Made by a program: the position numbers and the translations under genes. Below the pieces are notes generated by a model. That model saw only the letters and a program-made list of their open reading frames with translations, did not search any database and was not told the origin of the DNA. Below are positions 1-10,523 of a stretch of 64,000 nucleotides of DNA, piece by piece. Position 1 is the first letter of the stretch. Every line of letters begins with the position of its first letter. The DNA comes from Hysterangium stoloniferum (Eukaryota > Basidiomycota > Agaricomycetes > Hysterangiales > Hysterangiaceae): positions 558,001 through 622,000 of the forward strand of contig WHVD01000026.1 in assembly GCA_015178975.1 (NCBI GenBank), given 5' to 3'.

Positions 1-88
1 ACTGTTTTGTGAGAGCAGGGTGGGTAACCTAGATGTGAATGGATACTACTGAAGATATCGCCGCCGCTCTCAATTGTTCGTATTCTGT

Positions 89-173
89 GTCATCTTTGTC
101 ATCGTCACCACCGTCATTGTCATCATTACCTCCATCATTGTCACCTCCATCATTGTTGTCATCACCACTGTCA
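89..173. repeat. Degenerate trinucleotide-type repeat (GTCATC/CACC)
   Basis: The stretch is an impure run of GTC, ATC and ACC triplets. Read on the minus strand it is an open Asp/Asn/Gly-rich run, so it could be the tail of an acidic low-complexity coding exon or simply a decayed microsatellite. Nothing else supports a gene here. Confidence 0.5.
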
Positions 174-583
174 AGAACGTTGTGGTAGGGCCTTATTGAC
201 AGAGTTTAAAACCTTGCAGATATTCTTGTTCACGTATTCCCTTTAAAAAGGTTAGTAGTTTTTGTATATGTCTACCATCAAATTCATACTTTTTTACATG
301 TCATATTTGAAATGGCTAGTCTGGAGCTTTCATCAAAGAGTACGAAGCAGAAGAGAAAAACTCTATCCATGCTCAATCTACAAACGTGGTTAGTGAAAGT
401 TAATAAACAACACATCCTTTACCTTCCACCAGGCCCAAATTTTGTCTGCCCTGCTGGAGGCTGGCATGCATGGAAATTCATTAACTACATTGAAGATGGT
501 GATCAGGATAACAGGGAGGCAAGCGCTAGTTGGTTGGTGGTGGTGTGTGGGTGGCAGCATAGTGTGTCATCAGGATCACATCT

Positions 584-1387
584 ATGTATCAATGTCCAAT
601 TAGCTTTCAATATTCCCACTCTATCACCATTGATGCAAACAAGGAGGCACTAGCCTATATTGCAATGGATGTTGAAACCTATGACAATGAGCTTAAAGAG
701 CTGAAGGCCCTGTATGATGACAACCATGAAGAAAATAACACCAACAAGGAGCTGACAGCACCAATAGACAACAATCACTGGAGGCTTGGGTCTCCTCAGT
801 ATTGCCTAATGACATCAAAGCTGTCTACAGAGTTTCCTAATAATCCCATCCTTCACACTCTTACAGAGGATATCTCCAATGTTGTTAGACAATATCTTGC
901 TCCAAGTGAAGTCATTTTAACAGGATACAAGGTAAATATTGATTCATTTTCTAGACTTAGTTTGACAACATTACAGATTATTCCTTACAAGTGTGTCCAT
1001 ATTCACTACACATCTCTTGAGGACTTGGAGGTTAAGAAAGACATTGCATGCTGCAAGCCATCCTTTCATGGCCACCCTCAATATGACTGCATCCTTATTA
1101 ACACAAACCCAGTGAGCTATGGTTGTCTGCTGTTTGTATTCTCCTGTATCCTACGGTCAGGACAGACAGTGGATATGGCACTTGTCCAGTGGCTAAAGGA
1201 AGCTAAGTGGAAACCAGAAACATATTGGAAGAACTGCCAGGTATTTGAGGAGAAGGGAAGAAGTATAATTTTCCTCAAGTATGTGGTGTGGGCATGCCAC
1301 ATGATCCCAACATTTGGTGGACCTGACAGGATGTACTACTTGAATGATATGGTTGATGCAGACATGTTCTTATGCTGTGGTAACTAG
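584..1387 (+). pseudogene. Remnant of a basidiomycete mobile-DNA-associated hypothetical protein (C-terminal part)
   Basis: This 267-codon frame opens with ATG at 584 and ends at TAG 1385. An overlapping frame (312-653) in another phase may be its broken upstream part. The second half contains a run SFHGHPQYDCIL followed by LLFVFSC, then WLKEAKW, and ends with YYLNDMVDADMFL. I associate this layout (phenylalanine-histidine-glycine block, small beta-rich region, terminal VDADMF-like motif) with the C-terminal domain of a very large family of basidiomycete hypothetical proteins that travel with DNA transposons. That assignment is from memory of the family and not proven here. No transposase catalytic motif is visible. 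The frame sits directly upstream of the nested LTR stack and shows no promoter. It could also be a genuine orphan host protein. Confidence 0.35.
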
Positions 1388-1878
1388 GAGTTTGTCAGTC
1401 TACAATGTAGTATTAGAATAGACTTCATTGCATGGTAAGGGGTCAAGCAGCAGGAGGACTAGTGTGGAGAGCTAGAGGGCTGATGTGCACTTACAATATG
1501 TATGTATCTGTGTGACTCTGCAAAATAGTTAACATAATTTACCTTGATTTTATTCAGAAAAATAACCAGAACAATCTAGCTTACCAATCCATGTTGTGCA
1601 ACTTATTCCAAAAGGATAATCTACAAATGATTGTTTGACTAACTTTTATCTAATACAGCATACATATGTTAGGGTACGTACACAGCAGGTCTCCAGAGAA
1701 ACCCACAGAATATCCAGTAGGACTTAACTTCAGCTTATAGGCTGCACCCTCACGAGATCGTGTTGTCCAATTTCAGACAGGCAGATGGGAATCCCGGGGA
1801 GTCTGGGCAGAGTTCATGGGTCGAGGGGTTGTAGGTCAGAGGTCGTGGGTCAAGAGGTCGTGAGTCAAGATAGGTAAG

Positions 1879-2617
1879 TGTTACGACCATGTCGCAGCTG
1901 TTTCAGCCCCGAGGTTATCGCCACCTATTGATGATTCAAGTTATTGCTCAAGTCACCACATCAGAAACCATCGCCCCCAATGCTGACGTATGCTTTTGCA
2001 GTGATCAAAATCTGTTTACACCCACATCAAAATATACTCGTACTATCTGGTTAAACTTTTGATACATCCCTTTTATTACGATGATCCATTCTATCCTATG
2101 TTTCACATATGCCTATATATACTTGTAACCCTCGAAATATTTCCTTTTCCAGTAATTACACTCTCGGTTATCTCTTTGGCCTCCGAATTAATCATAAACT
2201 TCCTGTTCCTAGTCAAGCTTATTGTCAATACGCTGTTCCACTCTTCTCCTAGTTAGTATTTTCTAGATGCCTGATACTTGTATATGAACCCGCTGTAGTT
2301 GTAGTTACTAGGCAATCAGAATATCAACTCAGAATACCCTCTTACACCTCTGGCAGTCTTGTACTAAGAATCCCCTCATCCACCTTCCCGTGCACTCGTC
2401 CACTCTCGGTCACTGACCCTTGGCCCGACACTCGACTTAACCTTTGGTCCTGATCGGTATCTCGCCAAAAGGAACTCATTAGGATTAGTCTTCGCCCACC
2501 CGAAGTTTAAGGACACTCAACGGACATTTGCGAGGGTACAGCACATAAGCTGAAGCCAAGTCCTTCCAATCGGTCCCTGTCGGCCAACCAACATCAGTCA
2601 GTTTTCAGTTCTTAACA
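1879..2617 (+). repeat. 5' LTR of chromovirus 1 (family A)
   Basis: Direct-repeat partner of 10524-11259, with TGTTA/TAACA short terminal inverted repeats. A block with core TAAGCTGAAGCCAAGTCC lies 53-54 nt before the LTR end and recurs in LTR families B, C and F. The leader after 2617 runs about 38 nt to the gag ATG at 2656. Confidence 0.93.
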
Positions 2618-2655
2618 GTATATTCTGATTTCACACTCGCATTTTCCGTTTAATC

Positions 2656-3959
2656 ATGTCTCCAAGAAAAAAAGATGCCAAGCCAAGCGGTGAAGCAGAA
2701 TCTTCCACTCTCAACTCTCCTTTCCTGTATACAGCCCGAGCTACTCAGAGAACCCTGCAACCAGGAACCTCCAAAGAATCCCACTTTGTGAAAATTACTG
2801 GCAATGCTGAAGAAGTTACTGAAGCAACCGAACCCGAAGCACCTGAGGAGGATAACAATCAATCAGCTCCGGAACCTGAACCTGAGGATGGCAACCAACC
2901 TGTACCTCAGGGCAGTGGTTCTAAAAAATCCGCAAAACAAAAACTGGCTCTCGATCCCGACAAGACATGGGAATTGTTCTCAGGTACCTTAGGATCCCTT
3001 AACGAATTCCTTAAAAACAATACTAAGGAAAAAGAACCTGAGCAAACCCGAGTTAACAAACCTGAACCATTCACTGGCTCAAACCCAAATAAATTGCCGA
3101 CATTTCTTATGCAATGTCGATTCAACTTTCAGGACCGCCCGGCTGCATTCACAACGGATGACCGAAAGGTAAACTTCACACTCTCGTACCTTAAGGATTC
3201 CACAGCAGCCTGGTTTGAACCCGTATTTTCTGGCCTCACCTCCGAAGATCCCGATTGGCTTTATGATTGGGATGCCTTTGTTGAGGAACTCGAAACCAAC
3301 GTCCCTACAACCAAACCGGCGATGCTGAAACCACGCTTTCTAATCTCAAAATGAAAGACACCCAGCGCATCACCAATTACATTGTCCGGTTCAACAACCT
3401 CGCCACGCATTGCGACTGGGGCGATTCAGCCCTCCATTACCAGTTTTACTCCGGCCTCCCATCTCGCCTCAAAGATGAAGTTTCCAAAGGAGAGACTGGC
3501 AAACCGAAGACCCTCCCTCTCATGCATCTGAAAGCCCAAAACACAGATGCCTGTTACTGGGAATGACGTTCAGAAATCAGTCGTGAAAACCCATCGGACA
3601 AAAAATCATTGGACAATAAGAATGCCAACAAGTCTGGTAATCAAAACACCAACAACAGTGGCAACTCGAACTCCGATAAGAAGTCCGAAAACAAAGGGTC
3701 TCACGACAAAAAAGGCAAGGGCAAACAATTGAATAAGTCTCAAGATAAAGACAAACCCGATTTAACTGGCAAACTCGACTCCGACAGCAAGCTCCTACCA
3801 CAGGAAAAGCAACGTCGAATGGACAACAACCTTTGTTTGTTGTGTGCAGATCCCGGACACCGAGTCGCTGCATGCCCAAAGGCCACAAAATCCCGATCGG
3901 CCAATATGGCCACAACCTCCCAACCGGCTAAGCTGGCTGCCGAGTCGAAAAAAGATTAA
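2656..3959 (+). pseudogene. gag: Chromovirus 1 gag (frameshifted, one nonsense codon)
   Basis: Gag forms the virus-like particle and binds element RNA. The frame starts ATG 2656 with MSPRKKDAKPSG and reaches the retrotransposon-gag core (WFEPVFSG and WDAFVEELETN, about residues 190-220). It loses frame near 3330 and resumes as MKDTQRITNYIVRFNNLA. A TGA at 3564-3566 interrupts it; the next codons continue in the same frame. An Asn/Lys-rich linker leads to a CCHC zinc knuckle, CLLCADPGHRVAAC (C-X2-C-X4-H-X4-C), near 3833-3880. The gag frame ends LAAESKKD at TAA 3957-3959. The homologous gag in chromovirus 2 (18146-21477) has the same order. Confidence 0.9.
3947..3954 (+). promoter_or_regulatory. 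Putative -1 ribosomal frameshift site at the gag/pol boundary
   Basis: GAAAAAAG lies immediately before the gag stop. The reading frame that continues into protease is in the -1 phase relative to gag and stays open across the gag stop. The same octamer sits at the equivalent spot in chromovirus 2 (21465-21472). A downstream stimulatory structure was not tested, and the zero-frame phasing (TCG AAA AAA) is not the canonical X-XXY-YYZ heptamer. Confidence 0.5.
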
Positions 3960-4596
3960 GCAACTCTCTGGATTCCGTGTGGTTGGAGAGTTGCATTGAA
4001 TCTCCTCGCACACTGGAAAATTGTCATCTTAACACATCCACCTTGTATGATCCTAATTCCTTGTTCATAAATCTTACTTCGGAACCTCTCGGGAGTCTCA
4101 CATTTTGAGCTCTCATAGATTCAGGTTCAACCCATTGTTTTATAGATACAAGTTTTTCCCAAAAAAAATCAGTTAAAAACCTATGCAATAGATCCGATTC
4201 CGCTCCGACTCTTTGATGGTACCTCAAACTCTGTAATCTCGCAAGCCTGCAAACTCCGACTTCGGTTCCCATGTGGAACCTTTCAGACAGTTATGTTTTT
4301 TGTAACACAGTTGGACCCGAGCTGCTCCGTGGTTCTAGGACATAACTGGCTCACCCGCTACAATCCATTGATTGATTGGGTATTGGGCAGTATCCATTTC
4401 CGAACCCCGTCTGCACCCGATACGACTGGTCTGTTTCCGCCTGTTTCAGCAAATATGACCTCTACAGCACCTCTGGCCCCTGTGGCAAATCCGAGCTCTC
4501 CACCGCCCATCTCTCTAATAAATGCCGCAGCTTTTATGAGAGCCATCAAGTTGGATGGCTCCCGAGCATTTACAGTCAATCTTAAAGTTGATGAAG
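3960..4596 (+). pseudogene. pol: Chromovirus 1 pol, protease segment (5' half of split pol)
   Basis: In the -1 phase after gag the frame reads through a spacer and then the aspartic protease active site ALIDSGSTHCF near 4110-4140. This is followed by VTQLDPSCSVVLGHNWLTRYNPLIDW, the gypsy protease C-terminal block, at about 4300-4380. A TGA directly precedes ALIDSG (chromovirus 2 has TCA there), so the protease is broken. A Pro/Ala-rich linker ends at KVDE, where solo LTR F is inserted. The frame resumes at 6308 with VTSCFASLVTEP, matching EATGRFSTLVSE of chromovirus 2. Confidence 0.85.
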
Positions 4597-4728
4597 TGTA
4601 AAGATCTGTTCCCGGAAACTCTTCGGAGTATTTCCCAGATATTATCTCTGGGTCCGAACCATCTTCCAGACCAGTATCAAGATCCAGAATCCACTGGAAC
4701 CTGATCCTCATCCCTTCAAGGTGACATC

Positions 4729-4872
4729 CGGTCAGACTCCCAGTCAGACTCCTGGTCAGACTCCCAGTCAGACTCCCGGTCAGACTCCCGGTCAGACTCC
4801 CGGTCAGACTCCCGGTCAGACTCCCGGTCAGACTCCCAGTCAGACTCCCGGTCAGACTCCCAGTCAGACTCC
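4729..4872 (+). repeat. 12-bp minisatellite, 12 copies (GGTCAGACTCCC)
   Basis: Twelve head-to-tail copies of a 12-bp unit, differing mainly at the first one or two bases (CGG, CAG or TGG before TCAGACTCC). Being a multiple of three it keeps frames open on both strands (GQTP/SQTP on plus, LTGS on minus), so the long open frames here are probably not genes. It lies within LTR F. Confidence 0.92.
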
Positions 4873-4916
4873 CATCTCTGATCCGACTTTCCACCCCAAG
4901 TCTCTGATCTGACTTT

Positions 4917-5013
4917 CTGACATCCACCTCAATATCCGATATGACATCCACCTCAATATCCGATATGACATCCACCTCAATATCCGATATGACATCCACC
5001 TCAACATCCGACC
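4917..5013 (+). repeat. 24-bp tandem repeat, about 4 copies
   Basis: The unit is ATGACATCCACCTCAATATCCGAT, given here only as a 24-bp period. Four copies are nearly identical and the last has AACATCCGAC. It lies 45 bp downstream of the 12-bp array in the same LTR. Confidence 0.9.
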
Positions 5014-5459
5014 CAACTTCCGACTATGGAACATTTGTAGTTTCCATATTTCCGAACCTCATCCTTGTTCCATATTTAGTAACTGACAGGTTAACAGTTA
5101 TTCATTCACTTGTTTATTGTTCTTGTTGTATTCCCATTTTGTAATCTTCATCCTAATCTGTCTTATTATACTTCTAGATTTGTAGTACAATTACTGGAAC
5201 ATCTATATAGTCTTCCATAGTCATGTACTTACTCTTTAGTTTTAATCTCGAATTAGTTTGTATCTCTTCTGTCTTTCTGTACGCTCAATCTTCGGAACTC
5301 TCTGGACTCTGGATATCCAGAACTCCTGGAGATTCCAAGTATCCATAAACATTCTGACATATATTCATCATCTGAAATATGGACACCCAAGTGAGTGCAT
5401 GAGGGTGCAGCACATAAGCTGAAGCCAAGTCCATCTGTACTCTGGTAATATTCTGATAC

Positions 5460-6181
5460 TGTTACGACTGTGTCGCAACCCTTCACAAGCCGACGGTCCC
5501 CGATGGAATACCCTCGTTATACGTCTTCGACAATACAACCCTTCGCAAGCCGTTGGTTCCCCGACGCTGACGTATGCTCTCCGGTCAATCAAACCCGACT
5601 ACGCCTTTCTGTCTGGTTATGCTTTGATATGTCCCTTTCATCATGTTGATCCGTCTCATCTTATGTTCCACATATGTCTATCTATATTTGTAGTCCTCGA
5701 ACTATTTCCTTTTATCGTAATTTCCATTCTCGGTTATCATCGGCCTCCGAACTAATCATAAACTTCCTGTTCCTAGTCAAGCTTAATGTTAATGCCATTT
5801 TCCGCCCTCCTCCCCATTAGTATTTTCTAGATGCCTGTTACTTGTATATGAACTCGCTGTAATTGTAGTTACTGGGCAATCAGAATATCGACTCAGAATA
5901 CCCTCATACGTCTGTAGCAGTCTCATACTAGAAGAACCCCCCTTCCGCCTTCGCGTGCGCTCGCCCATTCTCGGCCCGATCCCTTGGCCCGACACTTGAC
6001 CTGTCCTTCGGTTCCGATCGGTATCTCACCGAAAGGTCCTTCTTAGGATTTAGTCTTCGTCTGTCCGAAATTTAAGGACAACCTACGGATATTTGCGAGG
6101 GCGCAGCACATAAGCTGAAGCCAAGTCCTTCCGATCGGTCCCTGTCGGCCACCGACATTAGTCAGTTTCCAGTTCTTAACA
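5460..6181 (+). mobile_element. Solo LTR, family A, inside LTR F (TSD GATAC)
   Basis: Starts TGTTACGACTG at 5460 and ends TTCTTAACA at 6181, with perfect TSD GATAC at 5455-5459 and 6182-6186. It belongs to the same family as the LTRs of the host chromovirus 1 but is clearly diverged from both. It is the innermost layer of a four-level stack: LTR B, chromovirus 1, LTR F, this LTR. Confidence 0.93.
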
Positions 6182-6307
6182 GATACTCCCATTACTAATC
6201 CCTGGAAACTCCCGGACTAATTCTCCGAAACTCCGAGGACATATTTCTCGGAAGTGTCTGGAATATCCCCGGAATATCCGCCCCGAGATCCGGAACTTAA
6301 CACGAAG

Positions 6308-7640
6308 TCACCAGTTGCTTTGCATCCCTGGTGACTGAACCAATCGCAGATTTGGAAGGTGTTCCCAAAAAATACCATGAATTTGCAGATGTCTTCAGTA
6401 AACAAAAAGCTGATTGACTTGCCCCTCACAGGTCTTATGATTTGAAAATTGATATTGAAGATGGTTCACATCCACCCCTAGGCCCAGTTTATCCTCTCTT
6501 GCAGTCCAAATTATCGGCTATCCAAGATTTCTTGGATGAACATTTGGCTATAGGTTTTATCCGACCCTCAAAGTCTCCTTATAGAGCCCCTGTCCTATTC
6601 GTTCGGAAAAAAGACGGTTCCCTTCGGCTTTGCGTTGAATTTCGAGGACTAAATGCGATCACTCGAAAAGATAAGTATCCATTACCACTAATCTCCGATT
6701 TACTCGACGCCCCTCAAAAGGCCCGAATCTATACAAAGATAGATCTCAAGCATGCCTATCATTTGGTTCAGATCGCCGAAGGCGATGAATGGAAACGGCT
6801 TTTCCCACTCACTATGGCTCCTTCGAATGGTTAGTGATGCCTTTCAGTCTCACCAACACTCCGTCAGTCTTTCAACGTTTTATCAACGACATCTTTTCCG
6901 ACCTCCTCAACGTCTTTGTCATTGTGTACTTAGATGACATCCTCATATTCTCTGAAGATCCTGCACTTCATGATGAACACGTTCGTGAAGTCCTCTGAAG
7001 ACTCCAAAAACATGGTCTTTTTGCGAATGGTAAAAAATGTTCCTTTGATGTTGACACAGTTGAATATTTAGGTTTTATAATGGGACCTGACAGTCTCCAC
7101 ATGGACGACTCTAAAATTCAAGTCATTCAAGATTGGCCAGAACTGAAAGGTTAAGGATATTCAGTCCTTTTTAGGCTTTGCCAATTTTTATCGTCGTTTC
7201 ATTCACAACTACTCAAAAATTACCGTTCCACTCACTCGTCTTACTTGTAAAGATGCCCTGTGGATTTTCTCCAAAGAATGCTGATCGGCATTCCAAGAAT
7301 TGAAAAGTGTGTTTACATCTGCCCCTATTTTGTCGCACTGGAAGCCCGACGTTCAACTCATTGTGGAAACTGATGCCTCGGACTATGTGCTTGCTGTGAT
7401 ATTGTCCATTCTGGACACTGATGGTGAAGTACACCCAGTAGCTTTTCTGTCTCACACGTTTTCGGTGCCCAAACTCAACTATGATGTTCACGATAAGGAA
7501 CTACTTGCAATATTTGAAGCTTTCAAGACATGGCGACATTATTTGGAGGGATCGGCCCACCTGATAGATGTTATTACCGACCACAAAAATTTAGTTTACT
7601 TTTCAACCACAAAACTTCTCAACCCGATGCTATGACTAGA
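6308..7640 (+). pseudogene. pol: Chromovirus 1 pol: reverse transcriptase and RNase H
   Basis: Continuation of pol after LTR F. Visible blocks are DLEGVPKKYHEFADVFSK, then [19 protein letters not shown] and [13 protein letters not shown] (RT fingers and first palm region). Next comes the catalytic [12 protein letters not shown] near 6927-6960 (YxDD box), then [12 protein letters not shown], and the RNase H start [17 protein letters not shown] near 7350-7400 with [17 protein letters not shown]. Frame changes near 6800 and 7150, plus stops near 6998 and after DAM, break it. The enzyme would copy element RNA into DNA and remove the RNA strand. The homologous 21478-23570 segment of chromovirus 2 is more intact. 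Confidence 0.92.
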
Positions 7641-9272
7641 CGATGGGACATCTATCCTAAAGAGGGGAGTAGTGACTATGCCACAGTTAATCCGCATAAT
7701 TTCAAGCCTATGTTTTCATCGGAACAACTGTCCGCATCTATCCAAGCCACTTACCTCATTCATCCAGTCTTGCGAAGTGTTATCTTTATGGATACCAAAA
7801 GGTTACATCAAGATATACTATCGGCAACTCCATTAGACCCAGTCACCAAAGCACACCTCGATAACCCATCTGACCCTGATCAACCCCGATGGTCATTAGA
7901 CTCACAAGGTTTCATTAGACTTGACAATCACATCTATGTACCAGATTCAGACACCCTTCAGCTGCGAATCCTACAACATAAGCACGACCACCCGATCTCG
8001 GGACATTTCGGCCTCAATAAGACCCTCTCACTCATTAGAAGAGAATATACATGGCCCGGCATCTGAAACTTTGTTAAACACTATTGCAAATCTTGCACAA
8101 TGTGTCTACGCTCTTAATCACAGTGACACAAACCTTATAGCCTACTCAAACAATTACCGATACCAGAAAAACCCTGGAACTCGATTTCTATGGATTTCAT
8201 CGAGCACCTACTGGCATCTGAAGGTCACACAGCAATCCTAGTTGTTGTGGATCGGCTCACAAAGCAAAGTATTTTCATTCCAACATATGACACAATAACA
8301 TCTGTACAGTTAGCTGAATTATTCATCACCCACATATTTTCCAAGCATGGTGTTCCATCGCATGTCACATCCGATCGTGGATCCGAGTTTGTCTCTCACT
8401 TTTTTAGGTCACTTGGAAAAGCACTAGACATGAAATTACATTTCACTTCGGGATATCACCCAGAAGGCGACGGCCAAACTGAACACATGAATCAAACCTT
8501 GGAACAGTACATTCGTGTCTATTGTAACTATCAACAAGACAATTGGAAATCACTACTACCGCTAGCCAAATTCGCATATAACAACGCACCGAATGCCACT
8601 ACTGGCATTTTGCCTTTCTTCACAAACAAAGGCTACAACCCCAACATCGCAATCCACCTGGAACGCGATCTCGCATCCACCCGTGCTCAAGACTTTGTTA
8701 CAAACCTTGATGAGCTACATCAAGAACTTCGTTAAACTATCGCAATGGCTCAAGAACGATACCAACGGTCTGCAGATAAGAATTGACTTCCGCCTCCTGA
8801 TTTCAAGATCAGAGATCGAGTATTCGTTAAAGCCGAGTTTTTCTGAACTACTAGACCCTCTAAGAAGCTCTCTGAAAAATATTTAGGTCCTTTTGAAGTT
8901 ATAGCACAAGTCGGCACACTTTCATGGATGCTTCAGCTCCCCGACAACATGCGTGCAGTGCACCCGGTATTTCATGTATCTATGTTAGAACCTTGTGTTG
9001 CTAACAGTATACTGGATCACATACAACCACCACCTCCACCCATGATCATTGATGGAGAACCCGAATTCGAGATATCAGAGATCCTAGACTCAAAAATTGA
9101 TAATCGCCAATGCTCATGCAAATTACTTTATTTGGTTACATGGGCTGGCTATGAAGGTACAGATGAAGAAACTTCATGGATCCTAGCTACAGAGCTCGGT
9201 AATGCCTCGGAAATCATTTTAGGGTTTCACCAAGCTTATCTGAATAAACCCGGTCCTCTAAATTCTTTATAA
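7641..9272 (+). pseudogene. pol: Chromovirus 1 pol: integrase with C-terminal chromodomain
   Basis: The zinc-binding HHCC region (HKHDHPISGHFG ... YCKSCTMC) is at about 7980-8105. The integrase core has the first Asp in MDFIEHL near 8190, the second in TSDRGSEF near 8370-8395, and the third acidic residue after YHPEGDGQTEHMNQTLEQ. A stretch near 8730-8890 is frameshifted. The last frame (from 8928) carries VHPVFHVSMLEP and then a chromodomain-like segment, FEISEILDSKID ... YLVTWAGYEGTDEETSW, ending NSL at 9272. A chromodomain at the integrase C-terminus defines chromoviruses and is thought to steer integration to modified histones. Its sequence is close to 24873-25196 in chromovirus 2. Confidence 0.92.
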
Positions 9273-9458
9273 GTCTATCACACAGTATCCGACCCTTTCC
9301 CAACTATGCATTATGTTTTCACGCTATGATTTGTTTGTTTTAAAGAAAAACCGATATATTTCTACTATCTAAGTTTCTTCTTCTACGACTTCCCCTTCCT
9401 CTCCGGCTTCCGAACCTCCTCCCTCACCGACAGCCCCCGATACCACTCCACCGACCTT

Positions 9459-10348
9459 TTACGATACCCCAATCTCATGCCCAACTCCATCACAACTCGA
9501 GACTTCTAAATACTGCTCAAGTTGACCTCCAAGGGACTCGATAATGCTGGTCTGCTTCTCCAGCCCAACACCCAAAAGTTGCAACTGCTTGGTCATGAGC
9601 CCTTGTTGTTGCAGTGTCTCGAATCGGAACCTTGTCGTCTCTGAGAAGTAAGTCCACATAAGGCAGTTTTGCTCTTCCAGAGCATCGGCCTATCGCTCCT
9701 GGAACGATCCGCCGGCCCCCGGGAAGATGCATCCAAGCTTCTGATCGGCGCACTCTTGACAAGTGCGGCCCCGACCATTGGCCCGAGGATGGCAAGTTCG
9801 ACCCTGTTTCGTGCACCGGTTGCACTTAGGGTCGTTTTTGGGCCCCGCCTTGGGGGCCTGCTTTTGTTTCTATAGGAAAATTATTAGAAGAGTTTTTATT
9901 TAGGAAACCGAACCTACCTTGGGGCTCGATGGCCCCAGTGCATCCTCCTTGTCCTCCTCTTCCTCTTCGTCATCAGATTCTGAAGGTGTCGCAGCCTTGC
10001 GCTAAAACAAATTAGCAAGGTTCGCGAAAGATACAGGAGCCAACTTACCTTCCCCTCCCGCTTCTTCTTTGCCACCTCCTCTCGCGCCCGATCGGCCTCC
10101 TGCTGTTTTTTCTTCGCAAGCACTGCATCCCAGTGCTTGCGTGCGGCCTCTTCCTCCACCTGTTTCTTCTCCTCAGCCTCGATGGCCGCCAGCTCCTCCT
10201 TCTCTTTCCGCTCCTCCTCTTCACGCGCCTTTCTCTTCTGCTCAAGCAACCGACAATGTTCCTGCACACTAGGTGGCCCACTCGGTCCCAACATGGGAGC
10301 GACAGTCAATCGAACTGGGAATGGTTTTGACCCCGACCCTATGGTCAT
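9459..10348 (-). CDS. Antisense spliced gene with Zn(II)2Cys6-spaced cysteines, inside chromovirus 1
   Basis: Reading the minus strand, an ATG at 10348 opens exon 1 (10049-10348). Intron 1 is 10002-10048 (GTAAGT...TTTTAG, 47 bp), exon 2 is 9918-10001, intron 2 is 9870-9917 (GTAGGT...CTATAG, 48 bp), and exon 3 runs to a stop at 9459. Both introns are phase 0. The 264-residue product has a Lys/Glu-rich coiled-coil segment (about residues 25-100) and an acidic stretch (SESDDEEEEEDKED). Six cysteines follow at about 144, 147, 154, 165, 168 and 175: C-X2-C-X6-C-X10-C-X2-C-X6-C, the spacing of fungal Gal4-type binuclear zinc clusters. A leucine/glutamine-rich C-terminus ends it. This copy has an in-frame TAG at 9690-9692 (codon about 188). 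It lies between the chromodomain and the 3' LTR, opposite to pol. DNA binding or a regulatory role is inference only. Confidence 0.72.
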
Positions 10349-10523
10349 GGTGGTCAAGGGAAGAGAAGTGAAGAATCAAGCGCCAGTACCCCTCGAATTC
10401 TTATATGTAAATTCTTGCTGAGTCACATGATGTTTTGACACACCAAACTGTACCCAACAAGTTTTTTATGTATGGGATCTAGATTTTCGGCCTCCTTGGG
10501 ATTTCAGCCAAATGGGGAGATAC

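Larger units (their letters stand above)
4597..6302 (+). mobile_element. Solo LTR, family F, inside chromovirus 1 pol (TSD TGAAG/CGAAG)
   Basis: The LTR starts TGTAAAGATC at 4597 and ends GGAACTTAACA at 6302. The flanks are TGAAG (4592-4596) and CGAAG (6303-6307), a 5-bp TSD with one transition. Removing it restores the pol reading between KVDE and VTSCF. It contains two tandem-repeat arrays and a nested family A solo LTR (5460-6181). Without that nested LTR it is about 980 bp. Confidence 0.9.

Noticed and set aside
312-653. 113-codon frame as a separate gene
   Set aside because: It overlaps the better-supported 584-1387 frame in another phase and has no recognisable feature. It may be its broken upstream part.
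4358-4999. 213-codon minus-strand frame with repeated LTGS and IEVDVISD units
   Set aside because: It is created by the 12-bp and 24-bp tandem repeats, whose periods are multiples of three, and it spans an LTR boundary at 4597.
10069-10421. Plus-strand Pro/Ser-rich frames opposite the antisense Zn2Cys6 gene
   Set aside because: They are shadows of the Lys/Glu-rich exon on the minus strand, which has splice sites and cysteine spacing to support it.
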